Source: Blautia luti (GTDB lineage Bacteria; Bacillota; Clostridia; Lachnospirales; Lachnospiraceae). From it: DNA of 36,671 nt. Made by a program: the position numbers and the translations under genes. Position 1 is the first letter of the stretch, and every line of letters starts with the position of its first letter. The notes under the pieces were generated by a model. The model saw only the letters and a list, made by a program, of their open reading frames with translations, made no database searches and was not told the DNA's origin. The stretch is taken from contig NZ_JAAITI010000036.1 of NCBI RefSeq assembly GCF_013304735.1, forward strand, positions 1 through 36,671, in the 5' to 3' direction. Positions 25,369-34,152 of the stretch are shown one piece after another.

Positions 25369-25397
25369 TCTCACGCCACGGCAAAACGGCAGTGAGA
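25369..25397 (+). other. hairpin at the 5' end of the hprK leader
   Basis: TCTCAC and GCC pair with GGC and GTGAGA, with one bulged A, close to the predicted transcription start. It could stabilise the mRNA. No known riboswitch is recognised. Confidence 0.3.
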
Positions 25398-25429
25398 ATG
25401 CAAACTTTCAGCGAAAAGGAGACAAAAGT

Positions 25430-26377
25430 ATGAAGGGTGTACAGTTGACAAAGATGGTACAGGAACTGGAGCTTAACAATCTGACTCCGGAAATCGACCT
25501 GTCAGGCATCGTGATCAAGACTGCGGAGATCAACAGACCTGCGCTTCAGCTTACCGGATATCTGGAGCATTTTGCAAATGAGCGGGTACAGATTATCGGA
25601 TATGTAGAGTATACGTATCTGATGCAGCTCAATGAGGAAGAGAGACGTTTTAAATATGAGCGTTTTATCTCCAGTAAGATTCCCTGTGTTATTTTCAGTA
25701 CCATGACCCGTCCGTCTCAGGACATGATTGATCTGGCTGTTAAATATAATGTTCCGACATTCGTGACAGAAAGAACAACTTCCAGCTTTATGGCTGAGAT
25801 TATACGCTGGCTGGGTGTACAGCTTGCACCGTGCATTTCTATTCATGGTGTACTGGTGGATGTTTACGGCGAGGGAATTCTGATCACTGGTGAGAGTGGA
25901 ATCGGTAAGAGCGAGGCTGCTCTGGAGCTGATTAAACGTGGCCACCGTCTTGTCAGTGATGATGTTGTTGAGATCCGTAAGGTCAGCGATGTAACGCTGG
26001 TAGGATCTGCGCCGGATATCACACGTCATTTTATTGAGCTTCGTGGTATCGGTATCATCGATGTAAAAACACTGTTCGGTGTAGAGAGTGTTAAGGATAC
26101 CCAGTCGATCGACCTTGTTATCAAGCTTGAGGAGTGGGACAGAGATAAGGAATATGACCGTCTGGGACTTCATGAAGAGTATACAGAGTATCTTGGAAAC
26201 AAGGTTGTATGCCATTCCCTTCCGATCCGTCCGGGACGTAACCTGGCGATTATCGTTGAGGCAGCAGCTGTCAACCACAGACAGAAGAAGATGGGATACA
26301 ATGCAGCAGAGGCACTGTACAAACGTGTTCAGGCGAACCTTGCCAAGAAGAGAGAGAATACAGACGACGAAGAGTAA
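25430..26377 (+). CDS. hprK: HPr kinase/phosphorylase
   Basis: A 315-residue bifunctional enzyme that phosphorylates and dephosphorylates Ser46 of HPr, the signal for CcpA-dependent carbon catabolite repression in Firmicutes. The N-terminal domain (1-130) precedes the catalytic domain with P-loop GESGIGKS (154-161), the RGHRLVSDDVVEIR stretch and the family signature around RHFIELRGIGIIDVKTLFG. The C-terminal RPGRNLAIIVEAAAVNHRQK region is also typical. It has its own promoter, an AAAGGAG ribosome binding site, and a ROK glucokinase gene 14 bases downstream, so the two are probably one operon linking glucose phosphorylation to catabolite control. Confidence 0.97.
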   Translation: MKGVQLTKMVQELELNNLTPEIDLSGIVIKTAEINRPALQLTGYLEHFANERVQIIGYVEYTYLMQLNEEERRFKYERFISSKIPCVIFSTMTRPSQDMIDLAVKYNVPTFVTERTTSSFMAEIIRWLGVQLAPCISIHGVLVDVYGEGILITGESGIGKSEAALELIKRGHRLVSDDVVEIRKVSDVTLVGSAPDITRHFIELRGIGIIDVKTLFGVESVKDTQSIDLVIKLEEWDRDKEYDRLGLHEEYTEYLGNKVVCHSLPIRPGRNLAIIVEAAAVNHRQKKMGYNAAEALYKRVQANLAKKRENTDDEE

Positions 26378-26390
26378 GGGAGGATAAGAA

Positions 26391-27326
26391 ATGGGAACAT
26401 ATTGTTTTGGAATTGATGTAGGTGGAACTACTGTAAAATGCGGACTTTTCCGCACAGATGGCACTCTTGTTGAGAAATGGGAGATTCCGACACGTAAGGA
26501 GAATAACGGAGATCAGATCCTTCCGGATGTGGCAGCAGCCGTAAATGCCAAGATCGAAGAAAAAGGCATTTCCAAAGATGATGTAGAAGGCGTTGGAATC
26601 GGTGTTCCGGGACCGGTAAACTCCAAAGGCGAGGTGGACCGTGCAGTAAACCTTTACTGGGGCTATAAGGATGTTGCAGGAGAAATGGAAGAACTGACAG
26701 GACTTCCTGCGAAAGCTGGCAATGATGCAAATGTAGCTGCTCTTGGAGAAGCGTGGAAAGGTGCGGCAGCAGGTTCCTCCGATGTGATCATGGTTACACT
26801 GGGAACTGGTGTTGGCGGTGGAATCATTGTTGACGGTAAGATCGTGACAGGACATCACGGTGCAGGTGGTGAGATTGGACATGCCAATGTGGATCATCAC
26901 GAGACAGAATCCTGCAACTGCGGAAATAAGGGCTGTCTGGAGCAGTTTGCCTCTGCAACCGGAATTGTCCGTATGGCAAAAAAAGAGCTTGCAGTTTCTG
27001 CAGAGAAGAGTGTACTCAGAGATGTGGAGAATATTTCCGCAAAAGCAGTTCTGGATGCGTTCAAGGAGAATGATCCAGTTGCAGTTGCGACCATGAAAAA
27101 AGTTGGAGAGCAGCTTGGTGGCGCTCTTGCGATCATTTCCTGTGTGACGGATCCTGAGACAATCGTAATCGGCGGAGGCGTTTCCAAGGCAGGACAGCCG
27201 CTGATTGACTGCATTCAGAAGTACTACAGAGAGTATACATTTTCATCCTGTAAAGATACTCCGATCGTGATTGCAACACTTGGCAATGATGCCGGAATTT
27301 ACGGTGCAGCCAAGATGGTTCTCTGA
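26391..27326 (+). CDS. glcK: ROK-family glucokinase
   Basis: A 311-residue sugar kinase that probably phosphorylates cytoplasmic glucose. Features: the phosphate-binding GIDVGGTTVKCGLF (residues 6-19), GIGVPGPVNSKGEV, the catalytic GNDANVAALGEAW, GTGVGGGIIVDG, and the zinc-binding ROK signature GHANVDHHETESCNCGNKGC (about residues 163-182). Length and motif order are those of Firmicutes GlcK. GGGAGG lies eight bases before the ATG. It follows hprK by 14 bases and ends at a strong terminator. Other hexoses cannot be excluded. Confidence 0.94.
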   Translation: MGTYCFGIDVGGTTVKCGLFRTDGTLVEKWEIPTRKENNGDQILPDVAAAVNAKIEEKGISKDDVEGVGIGVPGPVNSKGEVDRAVNLYWGYKDVAGEMEELTGLPAKAGNDANVAALGEAWKGAAAGSSDVIMVTLGTGVGGGIIVDGKIVTGHHGAGGEIGHANVDHHETESCNCGNKGCLEQFASATGIVRMAKKELAVSAEKSVLRDVENISAKAVLDAFKENDPVAVATMKKVGEQLGGALAIISCVTDPETIVIGGGVSKAGQPLIDCIQKYYREYTFSSCKDTPIVIATLGNDAGIYGAAKMVL

Positions 27327-27347
27327 TTTTAAGTTCAGAAGAGATAT

Positions 27348-27387
27348 AAAAAAGTGGATTCCCTGTTTCGGGAACCCACTTTTTTTA
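27348..27387. terminator. bidirectional terminator between glcK and the penicillin-binding protein gene
   Basis: AAAAAAGTGG-A-TTCCC pairs with GGGAA-C-CCACTTTTTT, a long stem with one internal mismatch and a six-base loop. T tracts flank it on both strands. Confidence 0.92.
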
Positions 27388-27404
27388 TTCCTAAAATAAA
27401 ATCA

Positions 27405-30083
27405 TCAATTGTAATATTCTACAGGATCTTCGCCGGAAGTGTCTCCGCCATCGTCTCCGCCGGAAGTGTCTCCGCCATCGTCTCCGCCGGAAGTATCTCC
27501 GGTGTCATTTCCTGTATTATCACCTGAATTATCCCCGGAGGTGTCATCTCCGCCGGTGTTATCGCCGTCACCGTTGTCGCCGCCGGTGTTATCAGAACTG
27601 TCGGTATTATCACCGTTGGAATCGGCGTTCGTGCTATCCGTACTGTCCGGAGATGCGCTTGGAATTGCGTCGGTATCGGAATCCGTGTTTTCGTAATAAT
27701 AGTCTTCGTCGTAATCATAGCTGCTTCCATAAAAATGTTCATCGCAGTATTCAGTCGGAAGACTGGAAATATCAAAATATTCGGTGATAGTCGGGCAGCC
27801 TGCACGTGGAAGAAGTCCGGTTTCAGAGCAGACACTTGCTTTTTCCACGCTGGAAGGCATTTCAAAATCTTTATCTTCCAGGCCTTCATGGATACGTGTC
27901 ATTACTTTTTTCCAGAGATTTTTATGGAAGTTACGTGCATCTTCCGGGATTTTTTCGTTGTTGTCATAACCGGACCATACTGCACAGGTGTAATACGGGG
28001 TATAGCCTACGAACCACAGGTCATTGTAATCCTCAGTTGTACCTGTTTTTCCTGCAACAGTCATATTGTCAAGCTGGCAGGCAGTACCGGTACCTTTTTT
28101 GACAACGTCTTCCATGGCGCTTGTAAGCAGGTAGGCAGTGCTGTCTTTGATTACAGATCTGGAAACGGAAGTATTCTCGATCAGAACATTTCCATCATGA
28201 TCAAGGATCTGTGTATAATAAATCGGTTTGATATAATTGCCGTTGTTTGCAATTGCTGCGTATGCGGCACAGAGTTCTACATTTTTGACACCCTTGGTAA
28301 TACCTCCGAGGGCAGTTGCCAGGTTAGCGTCACTCCATACATTTCCGTTGGCATCTTTATCTGCCTCAGTTCCATGGGCCAGAGTAGTAAATCCGAAATC
28401 ATCCAGATATTTAAGACCAAGAGCCGGGGTAACCTGTTCCAGACATTTGACTGCCACAACGTTGATGGAATTCTGGATTGCCTTACGGATGGTGGTCTCG
28501 CCGCCGTAGCTTCGTGTGGCGTTGTTAACCGGAGAACCGTCCGGATATTCATATGGCTCATCCATAAATGTAGTAGCCAGTGTATCACCTTTTTCATTCA
28601 GAGCCGGAGCGTAAGTGGATACAATTTTAAAGGTAGAACCAGGCTGTCTGGTTGTATCCGTGGCACGATTCAGAGTCAGGCTGGCTGTTTTTTCACCACG
28701 GCCTCCGATCAGGGCTTTTACATAACCGGTATGCTGGTCAATAACAGTCATGGAAGACTGCGGCTGAGGTGCAAAGTTTACACGCTCGGAAATAACGGTG
28801 CTTCCGTCAGAAAGAATGCTGGCTTTGTACTGGTCTACATACTGCTGGCCCTCTTCCGGAGAATCGAAGAGAAGGTCAAATTCCGGATCCTGATCACGGA
28901 AATAAAGCTGAAGCATTTCCTTGCTGTAATTTTTCTGGTTTCCATCTGCATCCTGAACGGTCAGTGCGTAATCCAGTTCATACTGTACATCAGCCGGATA
29001 GTTATCCGGATTTGCATATTCTTCATCAAGAATCTGCTGAATGTTGGAATCCAGTGTTGTCATGATTTTCAGGCCGCCACTGTAAAGAAGATTAGTAGCC
29101 TGTGTTTTTGTGTAACCTTTGATATTCATAAGGTCGCTGATTACCTGGTTGGTGACCTCGTCCTCAAAATAGGTGTAGACGGTGCTTTCTTCTTCTGTGT
29201 TTTCAAGCTGTGCAGCCTGAATACGGGAGTAAACATCATCATTCAGGGCATTGTTATATTCGTCCTGGGAAATATAATTCTGATCCAGCATGTGGTCCAG
29301 AACTTCTTTCCGTCTTTTGGCGTTGGCTTTCGGGTTGGTGATCGGATTGAATTTGGTTGGGTTCTGAGTGATACCTGCAAGGGTTGCACATTCAGAAAGA
29401 TTCAGATCCCATACATCTTTATTGAAATATTTCTTGGAAGCTGCCTGTACGCCGTAGGAACCTGCTCCAAGGTTGATGGTGTTCAGGTAATTTTCAAGAA
29501 TTACAGATTTATCGTATTTCTTTTCAACCTGTACAGCCAGGTACTGTTCCTGAAACTTACGGGTGAAACGTTCCAGCTGTGTGGACTCATTGGTCCAGTC
29601 TGTGAAAACGTTGTTCTTCAGAAGCTGCTGTGTGATGGTACTGGCACCCTCGGAAAAATTACCGGTGGTAATTGCCTTCATTCCGGCACGCGCAATACCG
29701 CGGACATCAATACCGTTATGTTCATAAAAACGTTCATCCTCAATGGCTACCACTGCATGCTGCAGACTGACCGGGATCTGGTCCAGGGAGACCGGAAGAC
29801 GGTTGGATGTAGGGGCTGAAAGCTGTCGGATCTGTGTTCCCTGGTCATCATACAGGAAGGTTGCATATCCGAGAGGTGAAATATCCACATTGTTGACATC
29901 AGGTGCTCCGGCGATCACGCCCCGGAAGGAGCCGATACCAAGGCAGACAACCATGACGCAGACTGCGATCAGAGCTGTAAATAAAACCCGGATAAACGAA
30001 ACATGTGCTCTTTTTTCCAGCATGGAAGTACGGGAGATCAGAGCATTCCGCTTCTTGGAAGTGGATCTTTTTCCGTAGTTCAT
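27405..30083 (-). CDS. class A penicillin-binding protein (PBP1A-type) with acidic repeat tail
   Basis: An 892-residue bifunctional peptidoglycan synthase. A short basic cytoplasmic tail (1-27) is followed by a membrane segment (about 30-52). The glycosyltransferase (GT51) domain shows VVAIEDERFYEHNGID (about 110-125) and STITQQLLKN. The transpeptidase carries the serine motif STFK (within RQPGSTFKIVSTY), the SINV motif and AGKTGTTEDYNDLWFVG. From about residue 800 the protein becomes a low-complexity tail of Asp, Gly, Ser, Thr and Asn with the repeat DTSGGDDGG, ending in EDPVEYYN. GGAGG precedes the ATG. The tail lies outside the membrane and may contact the wall. The catalytic call is firm; the tail's role is unknown. 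Confidence 0.95.
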   Translation of the reverse strand: MNYGKRSTSKKRNALISRTSMLEKRAHVSFIRVLFTALIAVCVMVVCLGIGSFRGVIAGAPDVNNVDISPLGYATFLYDDQGTQIRQLSAPTSNRLPVSLDQIPVSLQHAVVAIEDERFYEHNGIDVRGIARAGMKAITTGNFSEGASTITQQLLKNNVFTDWTNESTQLERFTRKFQEQYLAVQVEKKYDKSVILENYLNTINLGAGSYGVQAASKKYFNKDVWDLNLSECATLAGITQNPTKFNPITNPKANAKRRKEVLDHMLDQNYISQDEYNNALNDDVYSRIQAAQLENTEEESTVYTYFEDEVTNQVISDLMNIKGYTKTQATNLLYSGGLKIMTTLDSNIQQILDEEYANPDNYPADVQYELDYALTVQDADGNQKNYSKEMLQLYFRDQDPEFDLLFDSPEEGQQYVDQYKASILSDGSTVISERVNFAPQPQSSMTVIDQHTGYVKALIGGRGEKTASLTLNRATDTTRQPGSTFKIVSTYAPALNEKGDTLATTFMDEPYEYPDGSPVNNATRSYGGETTIRKAIQNSINVVAVKCLEQVTPALGLKYLDDFGFTTLAHGTEADKDANGNVWSDANLATALGGITKGVKNVELCAAYAAIANNGNYIKPIYYTQILDHDGNVLIENTSVSRSVIKDSTAYLLTSAMEDVVKKGTGTACQLDNMTVAGKTGTTEDYNDLWFVGYTPYYTCAVWSGYDNNEKIPEDARNFHKNLWKKVMTRIHEGLEDKDFEMPSSVEKASVCSETGLLPRAGCPTITEYFDISSLPTEYCDEHFYGSSYDYDEDYYYENTDSDTDAIPSASPDSTDSTNADSNGDNTDSSDNTGGDNGDGDNTGGDDTSGDNSGDNTGNDTGDTSGGDDGGDTSGGDDGGDTSGEDPVEYYN
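27435..27500. repeat. 27-bp tandem repeat encoding the PBP tail
   Basis: Two identical 27-base units (27435-27461 and 27462-27488) and a partial third (from 27489) encode DTSGGDDGG copies. The period is a multiple of three, so copy-number change keeps frame. The wider stretch 27411-27690 has the same low-complexity codon pattern. Confidence 0.9.
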
Positions 30084-30177
30084 AATATTCCTCCTTTATA
30101 ATCCGTTCTATTATATCAAATATAGAATGCCAAATAAACCCTTAAAAAAAATTTCACAATTCGTGATATCTTATACA

Positions 30178-30206
30178 TTGTGCAAAGCAGATAATTATTA
30201 TACAAT
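30178..30206 (+). promoter_or_regulatory. possible promoter of the YigZ-family gene
   Basis: TTGTGC (30178-30183) and TACAAT (30201-30206) with a 17-base spacer, 54 bases before the start codon. Both boxes are imperfect. Confidence 0.4.
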
Positions 30207-30260
30207 AAAGAAAACTCTGCCGGTGGCAGATTTCAGTTATAGATAACGGAGGCGTAAACC

Positions 30261-30917
30261 ATGCTGGAACATTATAAAACCATATACGAAGGCGGCGAGG
30301 GCGAACTTGTGGAAAAAAAATCCCGTTTTATCGCAACGGTCCGTCCTGTGGAAACCGAAGAAGAGGCTCTTGCTTTTATCGAAGAAATGAAAAAGAAATA
30401 CTGGGATGCCCGTCATAACTGCTATGTATATTCGGTAGGAATGAATCGGGAAGCCACCCGCTGCAGTGATGACGGAGAACCATCCGGAACTGCAGGAAGG
30501 CCCATGCTGGATGTGCTTCTGGGAGCCGGGATCTATAATGCGGCCATCGTGGTGACCAGATATTTCGGCGGCGTCCTTCTTGGAACCGGCGGACTTGTGC
30601 GGGCATATTCAGGGGCAGTCCAGGCCGGACTTGCGGCCAGCACTGTAATTGAGAAACATCACGGGATTTCTCTTCAGGTGACAACGGATTATACAGGGAT
30701 CGGTAAGATCCAGTATATCGCGGGAGAAAGAAGCCTGCCAATCCTGGATTCCGAGTATACCGACAAGGTTGTTCTGAAGCTTCTTGTGCCGGATGACCAG
30801 ATCGAAGAGGTCAAAAAAGCCATCACAGAGGGAACCAACGGAAGAGCCGGACTTGAGAAAGATGCAGAGCTGTATTTTGCAAAAGTAAACGGAGAGGTGA
30901 AAACCTTCGAGAAATAG
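30261..30917 (+). CDS. YigZ/IMPACT-family protein
   Basis: A 218-residue protein of the YigZ (IMPACT N-terminal, UPF0029) family. The conserved block VEKKSRFIATVRPV, the DARHNCYVYSVG stretch, RCSDDGEPSGTAGRPML and VVTRYFGGVLLGTGGLVRAY cover residues 15-120. A ferredoxin-like DUF1949 C-terminal domain follows (about 135-205). Eukaryotic IMPACT acts in translation control; the bacterial role is unclear. GGAGG precedes the ATG. It converges with the cyclophilin gene across a hairpin. Confidence 0.92.
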   Translation: MLEHYKTIYEGGEGELVEKKSRFIATVRPVETEEEALAFIEEMKKKYWDARHNCYVYSVGMNREATRCSDDGEPSGTAGRPMLDVLLGAGIYNAAIVVTRYFGGVLLGTGGLVRAYSGAVQAGLAASTVIEKHHGISLQVTTDYTGIGKIQYIAGERSLPILDSEYTDKVVLKLLVPDDQIEEVKKAITEGTNGRAGLEKDAELYFAKVNGEVKTFEK

Positions 30918-30928
30918 AACAAAAAACA

Positions 30929-30978
30929 CCCCGGAAACGGCAGATAACTGATTTACAGTCTGCCTTTCACGGGGCATT
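30929..30978. terminator. terminator between the convergent YigZ-family and cyclophilin genes
   Basis: CCCCGGAAA and GGCAGA pair with TCTGCC and TTTCACGGGG around a 14-base loop, with small mismatches. A6 lies on the left and TTTT on the right, allowing use in both directions. Confidence 0.75.
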
Positions 30979-31024
30979 TTCATGTCTTTTTAAATAATTT
31001 CTTTATTTTAGAAAATTCTGCCTA

Positions 31025-31543
31025 TCAGCATTTCTCCGGTTCCGGATAATCCACACCAAAGGTTTCAACAGTCATGGATTTGATCTTCTGCTCGTCAAGA
31101 GGACGGTCACTGTAGTCTGTGTCTGTCTCTGCGATAGCATTTACAACATCCATGCCCTCAATGATCTGGCCGAATGCAGCGTAGCTTCCGTCAAGATGCG
31201 GAGCAGCTTTATGCATGATGAAGAACTGGCTTCCGGCAGAGTTCGGATGCATGGCTCTTGCCATGGAGAGAACACCTGGTGTATGTTTCAGGTCATTTTT
31301 GAAACGGTTCTGGGAGAACTCGCCCTTGATGCTGTATCCTGGGCCGCCCATACCGGTTCCATCAGGGCATCCGCCCTGAATCATGAAACCGTTGATAACA
31401 CGGTGGAAGATCAGGCCGTCATAAAAGCCTTTTTTTACAAGGCTGATGAAGTTATTTACTGTGTTCGGGGCAACTTCCGGATATAATTCCGCTTTCATTA
31501 CATCGCCATTATCCATTGTGATGGTAACGATAGGATTTGCCAT
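31025..31543 (-). CDS. cyclophilin-type peptidyl-prolyl cis-trans isomerase
   Basis: A 172-residue cytoplasmic cyclophilin that speeds cis-trans isomerisation of proline bonds. Family motifs are FHRVINGFMIQGGCPDGTG (catalytic Arg in FHR), GGPGYSIKGEF, GVLSMARAM and SAGSQFFIMH. No signal peptide is present. The correct start is the ATG at 31543, with AAGGAG upstream. A much longer open frame continues upstream but would run across the divergent promoter and the opposite-strand tsaE gene. Confidence 0.95.
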   Translation of the reverse strand: MANPIVTITMDNGDVMKAELYPEVAPNTVNNFISLVKKGFYDGLIFHRVINGFMIQGGCPDGTGMGGPGYSIKGEFSQNRFKNDLKHTPGVLSMARAMHPNSAGSQFFIMHKAAPHLDGSYAAFGQIIEGMDVVNAIAETDTDYSDRPLDEQKIKSMTVETFGVDYPEPEKC

Positions 31544-31570
31544 AGTTTTCGCACTCCTTTTCAAAAAGTA

Positions 31571-31599
31571 TTGTATTTCGCTGTTCGCTCTATTATAAT
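31571..31599 (+). promoter_or_regulatory. promoter of the tsaE operon
   Basis: TTGTAT (31571-31576) and consensus TATAAT (31594-31599) with a 17-base spacer, about 38 bases before the tsaE ATG. Its -10 box overlaps that of the opposing cyclophilin promoter. Confidence 0.75.
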
Positions 31600-31620
31600 A
31601 TGCAAAGAATAATTGTGCAA
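31592..31620 (-). promoter_or_regulatory. promoter of the cyclophilin gene
   Basis: On the minus strand TTGCAC (complement of 31615-31620) and TATAAT (complement of 31592-31597) are 17 bases apart. The near-palindromic TATTATAATA serves as -10 on both strands. Confidence 0.75.
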
Positions 31621-31636
31621 GAAAAAGGTGGAAAAT

Positions 31637-32077
31637 ATGATCATAGAAACGCATGATCCGGAGGAGACATTCGAGGTCGGAAGAAAGATCGGAATGAATG
31701 CGAAACCGGGACAGATCTACACACTGACAGGCGACCTGGGAGTTGGAAAAACCGTGTTTACACAGGGCGTGGCAGCAGGCCTTGGGATTACAGAACCTGT
31801 AAACAGCCCTACGTTTACCATTATCCAGGAATATGAAGACGGGCGTCTGCCGTTTTATCATTTTGATGTATATCGTATCGGGGATCTGGAAGAAATGGAA
31901 GAGATCGGATACGATGATTATTTTTTCGGACAGGGAATCTGCCTCATCGAATGGGCAGAACTCATTGAGGAGATCCTCCCGGAAAAAAGAATCGAAGTTA
32001 CCATTGAGAAAGACCTTGAGAAAGGCTTTGAGTACAGAAAGATCACCATTGAGGAGAGAGGGGAAGAGGTAGAATGA
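31637..32077 (+). CDS. tsaE: tRNA t6A biosynthesis ATPase TsaE
   Basis: A 146-residue P-loop ATPase needed for the N6-threonylcarbamoyl modification of A37 in ANN-decoding tRNAs. Walker A is GDLGVGKTVF (about residues 32-41); FHFDVYRI-like (YHFDVYRIGDLEEMEEIG) and LIEWAELI are family signatures. I chose the ATG at 31637 because AAAGGTGG lies just upstream; a TTG at 31613 would add eight residues. It is the first gene of the operon and overlaps tsaB by four bases. Confidence 0.95.
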   Translation: MIIETHDPEETFEVGRKIGMNAKPGQIYTLTGDLGVGKTVFTQGVAAGLGITEPVNSPTFTIIQEYEDGRLPFYHFDVYRIGDLEEMEEIGYDDYFFGQGICLIEWAELIEEILPEKRIEVTIEKDLEKGFEYRKITIEERGEEVE

Positions 32078-32799
32078 GAGTTTTGGCACTGGACAGTTCC
32101 GGGATCGTGGCATCTGTAGCTGTTGTGGAGGATGATACACTGGTAGCGGAATATACGGTTAATTATAAAAAAACACATTCACAGACCCTTCTTCCCATGT
32201 TGGATGAGATCGTGAAGATGACAGAACTGGATCTTAAGACCATTGACGCCATTGCGGTAGCCAAAGGACCGGGATCTTTTACCGGACTCCGCATCGGCTC
32301 TGCCACAGCCAAGGGACTGGGACTTGCCCTTGACAAACCACTGGTTGGGATTCCCACTGTGGAAGCACTGGCATACAATCTCTATGATGTAAATGGGCTG
32401 ATCTGCCCCATCATGGACGCCAGAAGAAAACAGGTTTATACAGGAATCTACCGTTATGAAGACCACAGACTTGTGACTGTAAAAGATCAGATGGCAGTGG
32501 GAATCGAGGAGCTTCTTTCCATGCTCAATGAAATGGGAGAATCCGTAACATTTCTGGGAGACGGTGTTCCGGTATTTAAAGATATCATTGCAGATAAGCT
32601 TGAGGTACCGTTTTCTTTTGCACCGGCCCATCTTTCCAGACAGAGAGCCGGAGCGGTAGGCGCACTTGGTGTCCTTTATTATAAAGAAGGCAGAACAGAG
32701 ACAGCAGCTGAGCACAAACCGGACTATCTTCGTGTATCACAGGCAGAGCGGGAACGTGCCCAGAAACTGAAAAAAGAATCAGAAGGGGAAAACGCATGA
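32074..32799 (+). CDS. tsaB: tRNA t6A biosynthesis protein TsaB
   Basis: A 241-residue ASKHA-fold protein and dimer partner of TsaD in threonylcarbamoyl transfer. Typical stretches are the N-terminal LALDSSGIVASVAVV, IDAIAVAKGPGSFTGLRIG and PIMDARRKQVYTG. It lacks the metal-binding histidines of TsaD, as expected for the non-catalytic paralogue. It overlaps tsaE and rimI by four bases each (ATGA), indicating tight coupling. Confidence 0.95.
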   Translation: MRVLALDSSGIVASVAVVEDDTLVAEYTVNYKKTHSQTLLPMLDEIVKMTELDLKTIDAIAVAKGPGSFTGLRIGSATAKGLGLALDKPLVGIPTVEALAYNLYDVNGLICPIMDARRKQVYTGIYRYEDHRLVTVKDQMAVGIEELLSMLNEMGESVTFLGDGVPVFKDIIADKLEVPFSFAPAHLSRQRAGAVGALGVLYYKEGRTETAAEHKPDYLRVSQAERERAQKLKKESEGENA

Positions 32800-33242
32800 T
32801 CTTAAGAGAAATGCTGGTGGATGACCTGGATCAGGTTATGGAGATCGAAGAGGAACTTTTTTCTGTCCCATGGACAAAAGAGGGATTTCTGACATTTCTT
32901 ATGAAAGAGAATGCAATGTTTCTTGTTGTGGAAGAAAAAGGCCGGATCCTGGGGTATTGCGGTCTTCTTACTGTACTGGACGAGGGGGATGTGACCAATG
33001 TTGCCGTCCGCAGGGACCGCCAGAGAGAGGGAATCGGAAATTTCCTTATGGAGAGCATGATCCGTCTGGCAGAAGAACGGGGGATCACCATGATCCATCT
33101 GGAAGTCCGCGCGGGAAATGAGACGGCGATCCGGCTTTATGAGCGGCAGGGGTTTGTGAGAGACGGACTGCGTAAGGCGTATTATACAGATCCCACAGAG
33201 GATGCTGTTCTTATGACACGCACAGGAGGAAAAATATGTTAG
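32796..33242 (+). CDS. rimI: ribosomal protein alanine N-acetyltransferase RimI
   Basis: A 148-residue GNAT-fold acetyltransferase. RimI acetylates the N-terminus of ribosomal protein S18. Visible motifs are the N-terminal DLDQVMEIEEELFSVPWTKE, the acetyl-CoA loop RRDRQREGIGNFLME and the C-terminal ETAIRLYERQGFVRDGLRKA, all typical. It is encoded between tsaB and tsaD, an arrangement common in Firmicutes. It overlaps tsaB by four bases and the next gene by seven. Confidence 0.93.
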   Translation: MILREMLVDDLDQVMEIEEELFSVPWTKEGFLTFLMKENAMFLVVEEKGRILGYCGLLTVLDEGDVTNVAVRRDRQREGIGNFLMESMIRLAEERGITMIHLEVRAGNETAIRLYERQGFVRDGLRKAYYTDPTEDAVLMTRTGGKIC

Positions 33243-34147
33243 ATGTTTGTTTACTTGGCTGCGGAGGAATGATGCCGCTGCCACGCAGATGGCTTACCGC
33301 GCTGATGACCCGCTACAACGGCAGCAGTCTGATGATCGACTGCGGGGAAGGTACCCAGGTGGCCATTAAAGAAAAAGGCTGGAGTTTCAAGCCCATTGAT
33401 GTGATCTGCTTTACCCATTATCACGGGGATCATATCAGCGGACTTCCGGGACTTCTTCTGACTATGGGAAACGCGGACCGTACGGAACCGCTGACACTGG
33501 TGGGACCAAGAGGACTGGAACGTGTGGTAAACGCATTGCGTGTGATCGCACCGGAACTGCCTTTTGAAATTAAATTTATCGAGATCACGAAACCGGAGGA
33601 GGTTCTGGAACTGAATGGTTACCGGATCACCGCATTCCGGGTAAACCATAATGTTACATGCTACGGCTATACCCTTGAGATCCTTCGCCAGGGAAAATTT
33701 TCTCCTGACAGTGCCAGAGAGCATGAGATTCCGCTGAAATTCTGGAATCCGCTGCAGAAGGGCCAGACCGTGGAGAATGAAGGAAGGGTCTACACACCGG
33801 ATATGGTACTTGGCCCGCCGAGAAAAGGGATCAAGCTTACCTACACCACAGATACCAGACCAACTGAGTCCATTTTACGCAATGCAAAAGACTCCGATCT
33901 TTTTATCTGCGAGGGAATGTACGGCGAAGATGACAAGATCGAAAAGGCAAAAGGCTACAAACACATGACGTTTCGTGAAGCGGCTACCCTTGCCCGGGAT
34001 GCGGGAGTAGGGGAAATGTGGCTGACCCATTACAGCCCGTCTCTGGTACGCCCGGATGATTACATGGATACAGTCCGTGAGATCTTTCCGAAGGCATGGC
34101 CGGGAAAAGACGGTAAAAGTGTGGAACTGAATTTTGAAGAGGACTGA
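33236..34147 (+). CDS. rnz: ribonuclease Z (tRNA 3'-end endonuclease)
   Basis: A 303-residue metallo-beta-lactamase-fold endonuclease that removes the 3' trailer of tRNA precursors lacking an encoded CCA. The key motif [15 protein letters not shown] is at about residues 59-73. [11 protein letters not shown] precedes it, and YTTDTRPT and MWLTHYSP provide later metal ligands. Its role fits the window: both serine tRNAs seen here lack an encoded CCA. The ATG overlaps the end of rimI by seven bases. A general MBL-fold hydrolase is the less likely alternative. Confidence 0.88.
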   Translation: MLDVCLLGCGGMMPLPRRWLTALMTRYNGSSLMIDCGEGTQVAIKEKGWSFKPIDVICFTHYHGDHISGLPGLLLTMGNADRTEPLTLVGPRGLERVVNALRVIAPELPFEIKFIEITKPEEVLELNGYRITAFRVNHNVTCYGYTLEILRQGKFSPDSAREHEIPLKFWNPLQKGQTVENEGRVYTPDMVLGPPRKGIKLTYTTDTRPTESILRNAKDSDLFICEGMYGEDDKIEKAKGYKHMTFREAATLARDAGVGEMWLTHYSPSLVRPDDYMDTVREIFPKAWPGKDGKSVELNFEED

Positions 34148-34152
34148 AAAAA

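Noticed and set aside
27411..27690. Repeat stretch considered as a CRISPR-like or mobile repeat
   Set aside because: The 27-base units are tandem without spacers and in frame with the PBP coding sequence, so they are protein-tail repeats.
27735..29819. 694-codon plus-strand frame opposite the penicillin-binding protein
   Set aside because: The opposite strand encodes all PBP catalytic motifs; the frame is Cys/Phe/Ile-rich nonsense and lacks a start signal.
31544..32140. N-terminal extension of the cyclophilin reading frame
   Set aside because: It would overlap tsaE and tsaB on the other strand and run through the divergent promoters. The ATG at 31543 has a good ribosome binding site and matches the family's N-terminus.
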